Assembly: GCA_045127595.1 (NCBI GenBank)
Contig: JBGVQS010000028.1
Span: 105,789 to 169,788 of the forward strand
Reading direction: 5' to 3'
DNA length: 64,000 bases
From: Scatosoma sp045127595
Lineage (GTDB): Bacteria; Bacillota; Clostridia; Christensenellales; Borkfalkiaceae
Within the stretch, counting starts at the first letter, position 1, and each line of letters begins with the position of its first letter. Positions 42,104 to 49,324 of the stretch are shown here, piece by piece. Both the position numbers and the translations under genes were made by a program. The notes beneath the pieces are model-generated. The model did not search any database. It was given only the letters and a program-made list of their open reading frames with translations, and was not told the DNA's origin.

Positions 42104-43679
42104 ACAACTCTTACGGATAGCCGCGGCGGCGATTACGTCCGTCCTGTTTTGCCTTTCCACGTTACAATGCGTGGGGGCTATGCAGCAAAGCGGATATAAG
42201 AACGGGAAGTTTTTGCGTTGGATAAAACGCAAGGATAATTTATATTTTAACCGACTCAGCGTGCAGGCGTTATGCCTTTTGCTCGCGTGCACGGTCGTTT
42301 CCCTGTGCTTTTCTTTCCTTGGGGTAAAGGGGGCGTTGCTCGTTTCCGCCGCGCCTTGCTTTATTTTGCAATTACTTTTTTTCTATTCGGACAGAAAATA
42401 CGCATTAAAAGTGCGCTATACCCCGACAAATCGGTTTTGCCGTTTGTTCGCGGTCTATATCCTGTTCGTTGTTTGTTTTGAATATTTCCTGATCGCGCTA
42501 CTCACCTTTTTGGCGGCGTGGAACGGTTCTGTAACCTACGGCTTGATTGCCTACGCACCGTTTGCCGTTATGCCGATTTTACTGCCCGCGCTGCTTGTTT
42601 GCGCGAACGCGGTTTGCTCGGTTTTTGAAAATGCACACAACAAAAAATTTGTAAAACGAGCGGGGCAGGTATTAGATGAAACCAAAATTATCCGCGTAGG
42701 AATCGTTGGAAGTTACGGCAAAACTTCGGTGAAAAACATTTTAAACGTTTTGCTTTCGGAAAAATATGCGACAGTCGCTACGCCCGAATCTTTCAATACT
42801 CCCATAGGGATTGCAAAAACCGTCTATTCGTCGGCGTTTGAAAATAAACAAGTCCTGATTGCGGAAATGGGCGCGCGCAAAGCGGGGGATATTGAAGCCT
42901 TGTGTGCGCTTGTAAAACCCGATTACGCAATCTTTACGGGCGTGTGCTTGCAACACGCGGAAACGTTTGGAACAATAGAAAACGTTTTAAAGGAAAAGAG
43001 CGCGATTTTACGCTATGGCGTGAAAAAGGCGGTATGCGGCGCAGAATTAAAGGGGCAAATCCCCGAAGATAACGTACTGTTTGCGAAAGTCCCGACGGCG
43101 GTGGAATTTGACGCAACAGAAACGCGCTTTACTTTGAAGGTCGGCGGCACAGAAATCTCCGTAACGACAAAACTGCTTGGAAGGGCTGGCGTGGAAAATA
43201 TCGCGCTTGCGGCAACGCTTGCCTATGAAATGGGCTTGACGGCGGAAGAAATTGCGCGCGGTATCGAGAAAATTACCCCCGTACCTCACCGTTTACAGCT
43301 TTTAGAAAGCGGCGGTGCGTACGTGCTCGACGACGGATATAACGCGAACGTACGCGGCGCGGAAGAAGCGCTTGCGGCGCTTTGCAGATTCCATGGGGAA
43401 AAATGCGTGGTTACACCCGGGATTGTCGAATGCGGTATTTTAGAAGAAAGCATCAACGGCGAGCTTGGGGAAAAGATTGCGAACGCCAACCTTGACAAAG
43501 TGATTTTGGTTGGGGATACGCTGGTCGGCGCGGTGAAGAAAGGCTATGAAAAGGTCGGCGGTAACGCGGAAAAGCTGACGGTCGTGCCCACGCTTGAAAA
43601 GGCGCAGGAATTGCTAGCGGAATGGGTAAAGACGGGGAGCGCGGTGCTCTTTTTAAACGATTTGCCCGACGTGTATTGA
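42096..43679 (+). CDS. murF: Mur ligase (MurF-like) with an N-terminal membrane domain
   Basis: The last half is a Mur ligase: ATP loop VGSYGKTSVKN (about residue 206), EMGARKAGDIE (about 265), VENIALAATLAYEMG and DDGYNANVRGAEEAL. These are MurF features (UDP-MurNAc-tripeptide:D-Ala-D-Ala ligase). The first 185 residues are not the usual soluble substrate domain but about five membrane spans. The ATG at 42096 has AGAGG 9 nt upstream. ddl, which makes the D-Ala-D-Ala substrate, follows directly. It could also be a MurF paralogue with another acceptor. Confidence 0.8.
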   Translation: MGEQLLRIAAAAITSVLFCLSTLQCVGAMQQSGYKNGKFLRWIKRKDNLYFNRLSVQALCLLLACTVVSLCFSFLGVKGALLVSAAPCFILQLLFFYSDRKYALKVRYTPTNRFCRLFAVYILFVVCFEYFLIALLTFLAAWNGSVTYGLIAYAPFAVMPILLPALLVCANAVCSVFENAHNKKFVKRAGQVLDETKIIRVGIVGSYGKTSVKNILNVLLSEKYATVATPESFNTPIGIAKTVYSSAFENKQVLIAEMGARKAGDIEALCALVKPDYAIFTGVCLQHAETFGTIENVLKEKSAILRYGVKKAVCGAELKGQIPEDNVLFAKVPTAVEFDATETRFTLKVGGTEISVTTKLLGRAGVENIALAATLAYEMGLTAEEIARGIEKITPVPHRLQLLESGGAYVLDDGYNANVRGAEEALAALCRFHGEKCVVTPGIVECGILEESINGELGEKIANANLDKVILVGDTLVGAVKKGYEKVGGNAEKLTVVPTLEKAQELLAEWVKTGSAVLFLNDLPDVY

Positions 43680-43705
43680 CGGTTGATAAAAATAAAAACG
43701 GAAGA

Positions 43706-43743
43706 AACACCAAAGCGAAGAAAATTTGCGGAGGTGTTTTTTT
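43706..43743 (+). promoter_or_regulatory. Terminator-like hairpin that includes the ddl ribosome binding site
   Basis: AACACC (43706-43711) pairs with GGTGTT (43733-43738), and GCGAA (43715-43719) with TTTGC (43725-43729), with a 3x3 internal loop. TTTTTTT follows up to the ATG. GGAGG (43730-43734) lies in the 3' arm. Confidence 0.5.
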
Positions 43744-44865
43744 ATGCAAAAAGTGGCGGTGCTATTCGGCGGAAAGTCTTGTGAAAACGAGATTTCCGTC
43801 TTGACAGGGGTATTTGTTTTAAATATACTTGATCGGACAAAATACATACCCGTTCCCATTTACATACACACGGACGGGGGAATGTATACCTGTGAAAAAA
43901 TGCACGATTTGAACCTTTTCAAAGAGCGGAAATATTCGCAGTTCGAGCGGGTGTTTTTCGACGGCGGCAGCCTATATGCCCTGAATGCGGCAAAACGTAG
44001 GATCAAGCGTTTGGGGAAAATCGACGTCGCGCTAAATTGCTGCCACGGCGGCTTGGGGGAAGGGGGCGGCGTTTCGGCTTTGATGGAATTGAACGGCGTT
44101 CCGCTTGCCTCTCCACCGTTGACTCCGTCGGGGATATTTATGGATAAATATTTAACGAAGCTTATCGCCAAAAGCTTAAACGTTCCCACGCTCGAGTATA
44201 TTCGGGTAAACGAAAAGGATTATGAAAAGCGTGGGGCGTTTTTATTAAAATCGGTGGAAACAAAGCTTAAATACCCCGTGATTGTCAAACCCTCCCATCT
44301 TGGCTCGTCCATAGGGATTGTGGTTGCGAATGACGAGAAAGAATTGAAAGAGGCGCTTGCGAGCGCGTTTCTGCTTGACGAGCGAGTAATCGTGGAGAAA
44401 TACCTTTCGGAAAAGAAAGACGTCAACTGTGCGGCGTATTCTTTGGGGGAAGAAATTTTTATTTCCGAGCCGGAAACAGCGTTTGGCGCAGGGTTTTATT
44501 CCTTTGAAGAAAAATACCTTAAAAATAACGGCGACGGAATAGGAAAAAACACAAAGGTAGGGGGCAGGTATGCGTTGAAAGGGGAATTACGGGATAGAAT
44601 CCGCGCGTATACAAAGACCGTTTATAAGCGCATGGATTTGAAAGGGGTTGTGCGGCTGGATTTTTTAGTCAGCGGCAAGGAAGTGTATCTTTGCGAAGTG
44701 AACACCGTGCCCGGTTCGCTTGCCTATTATTTGTTTTGCGAACGGTTGACGGATGCGCGCAGGTTCTTTTCCGATTTAATCGAAGACGGGATAAAGCGTG
44801 GAAATCAGGAAAAGCAAATCCTTTCAACGGGAATTTTGCATTCCGTTCGAAAACGTAGAAAATAG
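43744..44865 (+). CDS. ddl: D-alanine--D-alanine ligase
   Basis: The enzyme makes the D-Ala-D-Ala dipeptide of peptidoglycan. The 373-residue ATP-grasp protein has VAVLFGGKSCENEISVLTG at the N-terminus, NCCHGGLGEGGGVSALMEL (about 98-116), PVIVKPSHLGSSIGI (about 180) and LCEVNTVPGSLAYY near the C-terminus. The ATG at 43744 is chosen by GGAGG 9 nt upstream. It follows the MurF-like gene. It is more divergent than common DdlA/DdlB in the middle domain. GGRYALK is encoded by a copy of the dispersed motif (44561-44580). Confidence 0.92.
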   Translation: MQKVAVLFGGKSCENEISVLTGVFVLNILDRTKYIPVPIYIHTDGGMYTCEKMHDLNLFKERKYSQFERVFFDGGSLYALNAAKRRIKRLGKIDVALNCCHGGLGEGGGVSALMELNGVPLASPPLTPSGIFMDKYLTKLIAKSLNVPTLEYIRVNEKDYEKRGAFLLKSVETKLKYPVIVKPSHLGSSIGIVVANDEKELKEALASAFLLDERVIVEKYLSEKKDVNCAAYSLGEEIFISEPETAFGAGFYSFEEKYLKNNGDGIGKNTKVGGRYALKGELRDRIRAYTKTVYKRMDLKGVVRLDFLVSGKEVYLCEVNTVPGSLAYYLFCERLTDARRFFSDLIEDGIKRGNQEKQILSTGILHSVRKRRK

Positions 44866-44875
44866 CAAGCAGGGG

Positions 44876-44903
44876 GAAAGGCGATTAAGCCTTTCTTTTC
44901 TTT
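44876..44903 (+). terminator. Intrinsic terminator after ddl
   Basis: GAAAGGC-GATTAA-GCCTTTC followed by a T-rich run. Confidence 0.75.
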
Positions 44904-44935
44904 ATAAGAAAAGTTGTTTTGCCGTGCATAATTCA

Positions 44936-44964
44936 TTGATTTTTTCTTTGTTTTTTGTTATACT
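44936..44964 (+). promoter_or_regulatory. Promoter of obgE
   Basis: TTGATT (44936-44941), 17 bp, TATACT (44959-44964). Confidence 0.65.
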
Positions 44965-44997
44965 TGGTAGGAAAAGAAGGAAAAGTAGGAAAAAAAG

Positions 44998-46278
44998 ATG
45001 GCAACTGGTGAATTTACCGATAAAGTGAAAATACTCATCAAAGCGGGGGACGGCGGCGACGGCATGAACTCGTTCAAGGCGTTCAAAGGCAAGCCCGCTT
45101 GCGGTCCTGACGGCGGGGACGGCGGCAAAGGCGGCGACGTTTATTTCGTAGGGGATAAGGACATGAACGACTTATTCTCTTTCCGTTTCACGTCTAAATT
45201 TTTTGCGGAAAGCGGCGAAATCGGCGGCACTAACCGTTGTTTTGGCAAGAGCGGGAAAAACATGTATATCAAAGTGCCTTTGGGGACGCTTGTGCGCGAC
45301 GAAGAAACGGGCAGACTGATTTGCGACGTGTTTGAAGACGGGCAAGAAGTGCTCGTTGCGCGCGGCGGAAACGGGGGAAAGGGCAACGTTCGTTTTACGA
45401 CGGTGCGGCGGCATGCGCCTAACTTTGCGCAAAAGGGCGAAAAGGTAAAACAGCATTACGTTATTTTGGAAATGAAAGTGATTGCGGACGTGGGCTTTGT
45501 CGGTTTCCCGAACGTAGGAAAGAGCACTCTGCTGTCCAAGATTTCCGCGGCAAGACCGAAAATTGCGAACTATCATTTCACCACCCTTTCTCCGAATCTT
45601 GGGGTAGTGCGCTATTACGAAAAATCTTTCGTGGCGGCGGATATTCCGGGGCTTATCGAGGGCGCGGCGCAAGGCGCAGGGCTTGGGCATGATTTCCTGC
45701 GGCATATCGAACGGACGAGAATGCTTTGCCACGTGGTAGATATTTCCGGGTGCGAAGGGCGCGATCCTATCGAGGATTTCAAGAAAATCAACGACGAGTT
45801 AAAGGAATTTAGCGAAGAATTATCCACCCGCCCGCAGATTATCGTATGCAACAAGTGCGACGTGTACGGTGCGGAAGATAATTTAAAGGCGTTCAAGAAA
45901 AAGTATGGTAGAAAATATAAGATTTTCCCGATTACCGCCATTTCGGGCGACGGCACGCGGGAGCTTATCGAAGGGATTTTTGCGGTGCTTGATACCTTAC
46001 CGCCCGTTGAGCCTGTTCCTATCGAGGAAGAATTTGAATATAAGGCAAACGACGATTTGAACTTTGAAATTTTCAAGGACGAAGAAGGAGTCTACGTAGT
46101 AGTAGGCGGTTTGATCGACTTGCTTTGCCGCAACGTTGCCTTGAATAATCCCGATTCTATGCTGTATTTCCAAAAAGTACTCCGTCTTCGAGGCGTTATC
46201 AAGGAATTGACGAAGATGGGCTGTCAAGAAGGGGATACGGTGTCGATAGGGGATGTGGAGTTTGATTTTATCCCTTAA
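44998..46278 (+). CDS. obgE: GTPase ObgE/CgtA
   Basis: Obg is an essential GTPase in ribosome assembly and the stress response, and in Bacillus is also needed for sporulation. The 426 residues have the glycine-rich Obg domain (about 1-158: GGDGGDGMNSFKAFKG, GGDGGKGGDVYF), the G domain with GFPNVGKSTL (about 166), DIPGLIEGA and NKCD, and the C-terminal OCT domain (about 345-426). Length is standard. rpmA and rplU, its common neighbours, are absent; a repeat island and yhbY follow. Confidence 0.97.
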   Translation: MATGEFTDKVKILIKAGDGGDGMNSFKAFKGKPACGPDGGDGGKGGDVYFVGDKDMNDLFSFRFTSKFFAESGEIGGTNRCFGKSGKNMYIKVPLGTLVRDEETGRLICDVFEDGQEVLVARGGNGGKGNVRFTTVRRHAPNFAQKGEKVKQHYVILEMKVIADVGFVGFPNVGKSTLLSKISAARPKIANYHFTTLSPNLGVVRYYEKSFVAADIPGLIEGAAQGAGLGHDFLRHIERTRMLCHVVDISGCEGRDPIEDFKKINDELKEFSEELSTRPQIIVCNKCDVYGAEDNLKAFKKKYGRKYKIFPITAISGDGTRELIEGIFAVLDTLPPVEPVPIEEEFEYKANDDLNFEIFKDEEGVYVVVGGLIDLLCRNVALNNPDSMLYFQKVLRLRGVIKELTKMGCQEGDTVSIGDVEFDFIP

Positions 46279-46282
46279 ATTT

Positions 46283-46735
46283 AAAAATGGCGTATATACT
46301 TCGCATTTCAGCGTTGCGTTTCCGTGCCCCTTGGTTACGTACAGACGTACGCGCCCTGCGGGGTACTCAACGCGCCTTGAACTGCTCGTATCTACACCAT
46401 TTTTGGCTCGGGTACGACTTAGTGGATAACGAGCAATCAAGAAAGATAGAAAAAACAAGATCCAACGGAACGTTGGCGTGCCCCTTGGTTACGTACAGAC
46501 GTACGCGCCCTGCGGGGTACTCAACGCGCCTTGAACTGCTCGCATCTACACCATTTTTGGCTCGGGTACGACTTAGTGGATAACGCGCAATCAAGAAAGA
46601 TAGAAAAAACAAGATCCAACGGAACGTTGGCGGAACAAAAAAGCAATTTTACAAACAGCTTTCCCTGACCGCGCTTTATTGAAGCAAAAACGAAAGATAG
46701 AAAAGTCATGATCCAACGGAACGTTGGAAAATAAG
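46283..46735 (+). repeat. Intergenic mosaic repeat island C (obgE-yhbY)
   Basis: Inverted arms 46283-46298 and 46389-46404 pair at 14 of 16 positions (AAAAATGG against CCATTTTT). Inside and after them come a module with GGTTACGTACAGACGTACG, a module with GCTCGGGTACGACTTAGT, and GAAAGATAGA plus the hairpin CCAACG-GAA-CGTTGG. Full hairpins are at 46462-46476, 46616-46630 and 46713-46727. The same modules occur in the islands at 24.2 and 30.0 kb. Any open frames are repeat-derived. Confidence 0.85.
46323..46630 (+). repeat. 154-bp tandem duplication inside island C
   Basis: Bases 46323-46476 and 46477-46630 are direct copies that differ at only two positions by my reading (T/C in CTCGTATC/CTCGCATC and A/C in AACGAGC/AACGCGC). 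Each copy ends exactly with the CCAACG-GAA-CGTTGG hairpin. Confidence 0.9.
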
Positions 46736-46743
46736 GAATTATT

Positions 46744-47055
46744 ATGATAGTAACAAACGAAAATATTACCAGTAAACAAAGAAGCAAATTAAAATCGATA
46801 GCGGCAACGTTATCCCCCGTAACCCAAATCGGAAAAAACGGCATTACGGACAACCTGTTAAAAACTTTGTCCGACGCACTCGACGCGCACGAAATCATCA
46901 AAGTAAACATTTTAGAAACCGCGGACGACGACGCGAGAAATTTAGCGGAAAACGTAGCGGAGCTTTTGGATGCCGTTCCCGTCGCGGTAATCGGCAGAAA
47001 AGCGATTTTTTACCGCTATTCCCGTCGTGATAAATTTGCACATATTGAACTTTGA
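46744..47055 (+). CDS. yhbY: YhbY-type CRM-domain RNA-binding protein
   Basis: The 103-residue protein is a single CRM domain, a ribosome-assembly RNA-binding fold. It shows LKSIAATLSPVTQIGKNGIT (in parts; the GKNG loop) and KVNILETADDDAR, ending VIGRKAIFYRYSR. Obg and YhbY are often neighbours, and both act on the 50S subunit. The ATG lies 15 bp after the last repeat hairpin, with AAGGAA upstream, so the repeat forms its 5' leader if it is co-transcribed with obgE. Confidence 0.92.
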   Translation: MIVTNENITSKQRSKLKSIAATLSPVTQIGKNGITDNLLKTLSDALDAHEIIKVNILETADDDARNLAENVAELLDAVPVAVIGRKAIFYRYSRRDKFAHIEL

Positions 47056-47115
47056 TGTTTAAAAACCAAAAAAACGCTTTATAAATAATACGAAAAACAA
47101 ATCGAGAGGGCGAAT

Positions 47116-47649
47116 ATGGAACAGGAAGAATTAAAAGAACAGGTTTCCGTGGAAGAAGCGGCAACGGAAAAAAACGCTAAAGAAAAGAAAAAACCTGCCA
47201 AAAAAGCGCAGGAAGAAATCGAAAAAGCACTTGCGGAAGCGGAAGAAAGCAAACGCAAATGGTATGCGGTAACCGCGGAGTATGAAAATTACCGCCGCCG
47301 CACGCAAAACCAAGCCGCACAACGCTACCAAGAAGGCAGGAACGACGTTATTGCATCCTTGTTCCCTATCGGGGATAACCTTGAACGGGCAATTTCTTCC
47401 ACCGCGGACGAAAATACCAAACAGGGCTTGGATATGATTTTAAAAGCCTATAAAAAGGTCTTGGAAGGGGAAGGCGTAGAAGAAATCGACCCCGTCGGAC
47501 AACCTTTCGACGCAAGCGTTGCCGAAGCGATTATGGCAATGCCCGCACAGGACGGCGAAGAAAGCGGTATCGTAAAACAGGTCTACGTAAAAGGTTATAA
47601 AAAAGGCGATAAGGTTTTGCGCTATGCACAAGTTATCGTAACACAATAA
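47116..47649 (+). CDS. grpE: GrpE, nucleotide-exchange factor of DnaK
   Basis: GrpE releases ADP from DnaK. The 177 residues have a charged N-terminal coiled-coil arm (about 1-65), the conserved ENYRRRTQNQAAQRYQEG, and a C-terminal beta domain (GVEEIDPVGQPFDASVAEAI, in parts). No hrcA precedes it and no CIRCE operator is visible. dnaK and dnaJ come 3.6 kb later, beyond four unrelated genes. Confidence 0.96.
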   Translation: MEQEELKEQVSVEEAATEKNAKEKKKPAKKAQEEIEKALAEAEESKRKWYAVTAEYENYRRRTQNQAAQRYQEGRNDVIASLFPIGDNLERAISSTADENTKQGLDMILKAYKKVLEGEGVEEIDPVGQPFDASVAEAIMAMPAQDGEESGIVKQVYVKGYKKGDKVLRYAQVIVTQ

Positions 47650-47659
47650 GTATAGAAAA

Positions 47660-47690
47660 TATACCCCGGCGACGATAGAGCCGGGGTATA
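47660..47690. terminator. Bidirectional terminator between grpE and the XRE gene
   Basis: TATACCCCGGC and GCCGGGGTATA form a perfect 11-bp stem with a 9-nt loop; T-rich flanks on both sides. Confidence 0.85.
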
Positions 47691-47723
47691 ATCGTTGTTT
47701 TGTGCGCGAAGGATTTCTTCGCG

Positions 47724-47942
47724 TTATTTTTTTATATTTAAAATCTCATCAGCAGAACAATCTAAAAAAGAACACAATCTTGACAGTGTAGAAAGCGACG
47801 GTTGAATTCTTCCCGATATATATTGAGATACCGTCGGCTTTGATACGCCCAACGCCGCCGCTATTTCCGTCTTCGTTTTTCCCGAGTTTTCAATTTCATG
47901 TTTAATGTTTTTACTGATGATTTCGTCTAATGTCATTTTCAT
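47724..47942 (-). CDS. XRE-family helix-turn-helix repressor
   Basis: The 72-residue protein is a lone HTH: TEIAAALGVSKPTVSQYISGRIQPSLSTL is the recognition region (about residues 24-52, shown in parts) with ISGRIQPSLSTLSRL typical of XRE/Cro. It has no sensor domain. It is divergent from a zinc-ribbon membrane protein gene, with two 17-bp near-identical palindromes between them, so it probably regulates both. The alternative start two codons later is possible. Confidence 0.9.
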   Translation of the reverse strand: MKMTLDEIISKNIKHEIENSGKTKTEIAAALGVSKPTVSQYISGRIQPSLSTLSRLCSFLDCSADEILNIKK

Positions 47943-47953
47943 ACTTAAATTAT

Positions 47954-48005
47954 ATTAAGTATTGCCTAATTTTTGCTTGACAATTAGGTAATGCCTAATT
48001 ATAAT
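47954..48005 (+). promoter_or_regulatory. Promoter with operator-filled spacer for the zinc-ribbon gene
   Basis: TTGACA (47977-47982) and TATAAT (48000-48005) are separated by exactly ATTAGGTAATGCCTAAT (47983-47999), a palindrome. A second copy, ATTAAGTATTGCCTAAT (47954-47970), differs at two positions and overlaps the likely minus-strand -10 (47949-47954) of the repressor gene. Centres are 29 bp apart. Confidence 0.8.
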
Positions 48006-48051
48006 ATAAAAAAGGCATCGAAAAATGTCGAATACAAAAAGGAGAAAAGGT

Positions 48052-48336
48052 ATGTTTTGTAAAAAGTGCGGTAAAGAAATTTTAGATGAAGCGGTGATTT
48101 GTCCTAATTGCGGGGTGCAAGTGAAAGAAATTAACGGTCAAACCAAATCGGAAGATGTAAACGGTATGGCAATAGCGGGCTTTATATGTTCGTTTTTCGT
48201 TCCGATTTTAGGGTGGATATTCGGCGGTATCGGATTGTCGAAATCGGCGAAAAAGAACGGAAAAGGAAAGGGGCTTTCAGTAGCGGCATTGTGTATCGCG
48301 ACGGTTAGCTTTATTGTAGGGTTGGCAATGTTATAA
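48052..48336 (+). CDS. Zinc-ribbon membrane protein
   Basis: The 94-residue protein has an N-terminal zinc ribbon (MFCKKCGKEI, then ICPNCGVQV: two CXXC knuckles), a linker, and two hydrophobic spans (about 41-65 and 75-94) with GGIGLSKSAKKNGKGKG between them. This is the layout of small DUF4190-like proteins. The role is unknown. The ATG at 48052 is preferred because AAGGAG lies 8 nt upstream. The XRE repressor and its operators suggest that it is an inducible protein. Confidence 0.8.
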   Translation: MFCKKCGKEILDEAVICPNCGVQVKEINGQTKSEDVNGMAIAGFICSFFVPILGWIFGGIGLSKSAKKNGKGKGLSVAALCIATVSFIVGLAML

Positions 48337-48378
48337 AAGTTATTTGATAATCTATGTACGGCAAATAATGATGTTGAA

Positions 48379-48409
48379 GAAAACGTGTTTCGGCGCGTTT
48401 TCTTTTTTT
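48379..48409 (+). terminator. Intrinsic terminator after the zinc-ribbon gene
   Basis: GAAAACGTG (48379-48387) pairs with CGCGTTTTC (48394-48402) and is followed by TTTTTTT. Confidence 0.85.
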
Positions 48410-48442
48410 ATAAAAATTTTATAATTTTTTTAGGATTGAGTC

Positions 48443-48471
48443 TTGACAAGAAGAAAATTTTGGTATATAAT
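48443..48471 (+). promoter_or_regulatory. Consensus promoter of the SDR gene
   Basis: TTGACA (48443-48448), 17 bp, TATAAT (48466-48471). Confidence 0.9.
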
Positions 48472-48501
48472 AAAGGAAAAATGGTAAAAGGAGTAAAAAT
48501 T

Positions 48502-49263
48502 ATGATTAGTTTAAAAGATAAAGTTGTGATTATTACAGGCGGCGGCAGAGGGATCGGCTTTGGGATTTCGACGGCGTTTGCAAAAGCGGGGGCAAAGCTT
48601 GTGTTGACGGGCAGAACGGAAGCGACCTTACTTTCCGCGAAAGAAAAATTAGAATCGGCGTACGGTTGCGAAGTATTGACGGTAACGGCGGACGGGGCGG
48701 ACGAAGCGGCAATTCAAAACGTAATCGATAAGACGGTGGAACGCTTTGGAAAGATTGACGCACTCATCAACAATGCGCAGGCTTCGGCTTCGGGTAAAAT
48801 GCTTGTACAGCATACCAAGGAAGATTTGGACCTTGCCATTTATTCGGGAATCTACGCGACCTTCTTCTATATGCAAAAGGCGTATCCCTATTTGAAAGAA
48901 ACCAAAGGCGCGGTGGTCAATTTTGCGAGTGGAGCAGGCTTATTTGGGCGTATCGCGCAATCTTCCTATGCGGCGGCAAAAGAAGGGATTCGCGGGCTTT
49001 CGCGTGTAGCCGCGACCGAGTGGGCGCCCGACGGTGTACGCGTCAACGTGATTTGTCCGCTTGCGATGACGGAAGGACTGCAAAAGTTCAAGGAAGAATA
49101 TCCTGAACGCTACGAACAGACGATCAAAGGCGTGCCCATGGGCAGATTTGCCGATCCTGAAAAGGACGTTGGCGGCATGTGCGTCTTCCTTTGTTCCGAT
49201 TTGGCGAGCTTTGTAACGGGCGAAACGATTACCTTGCAAGGGGGCAGCGGTTTAAGACCGTAA
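48502..49263 (+). CDS. Short-chain dehydrogenase/reductase
   Basis: The 253-residue NAD(P)-dependent oxidoreductase has the cofactor loop TGGGRGIGFG (about residues 12-21), NNAQ (about 89), the catalytic Ser in FASGAG and Tyr-Lys in SSYAAAKEG (about 150-158), and the classical end VTGETITLQGGSG. The Asn-Ser-Tyr-Lys tetrad is intact. The substrate is not evident. AAAGGAG precedes the ATG at 48502. It is a single-gene unit with its own promoter and terminator, inside the split grpE-dnaK interval. Confidence 0.92.
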   Translation: MISLKDKVVIITGGGRGIGFGISTAFAKAGAKLVLTGRTEATLLSAKEKLESAYGCEVLTVTADGADEAAIQNVIDKTVERFGKIDALINNAQASASGKMLVQHTKEDLDLAIYSGIYATFFYMQKAYPYLKETKGAVVNFASGAGLFGRIAQSSYAAAKEGIRGLSRVAATEWAPDGVRVNVICPLAMTEGLQKFKEEYPERYEQTIKGVPMGRFADPEKDVGGMCVFLCSDLASFVTGETITLQGGSGLRP

Positions 49264-49277
49264 AAGTGGTATAAAAT

Positions 49278-49315
49278 AACGGCTTGGGCGGTATTTTTCG
49301 TCCAAGCCGTTTTTT
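49278..49315. terminator. Terminator between the SDR and GH2 genes
   Basis: AACGGCTTGGGCG and CGTCCAAGCCGTT form a 13-bp stem (one G-T pair) with an 8-nt loop and TTTTT; it sits between converging genes. Confidence 0.88.
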
Positions 49316-49324
49316 CGTGTTTGA

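Noticed and set aside
46287..46583. Open frames inside the repeat islands (also 24100-24375 and 24325-24576)
   Set aside because: They are translations of the tandem modules, repeat the same peptide, and lack ribosome binding sites.
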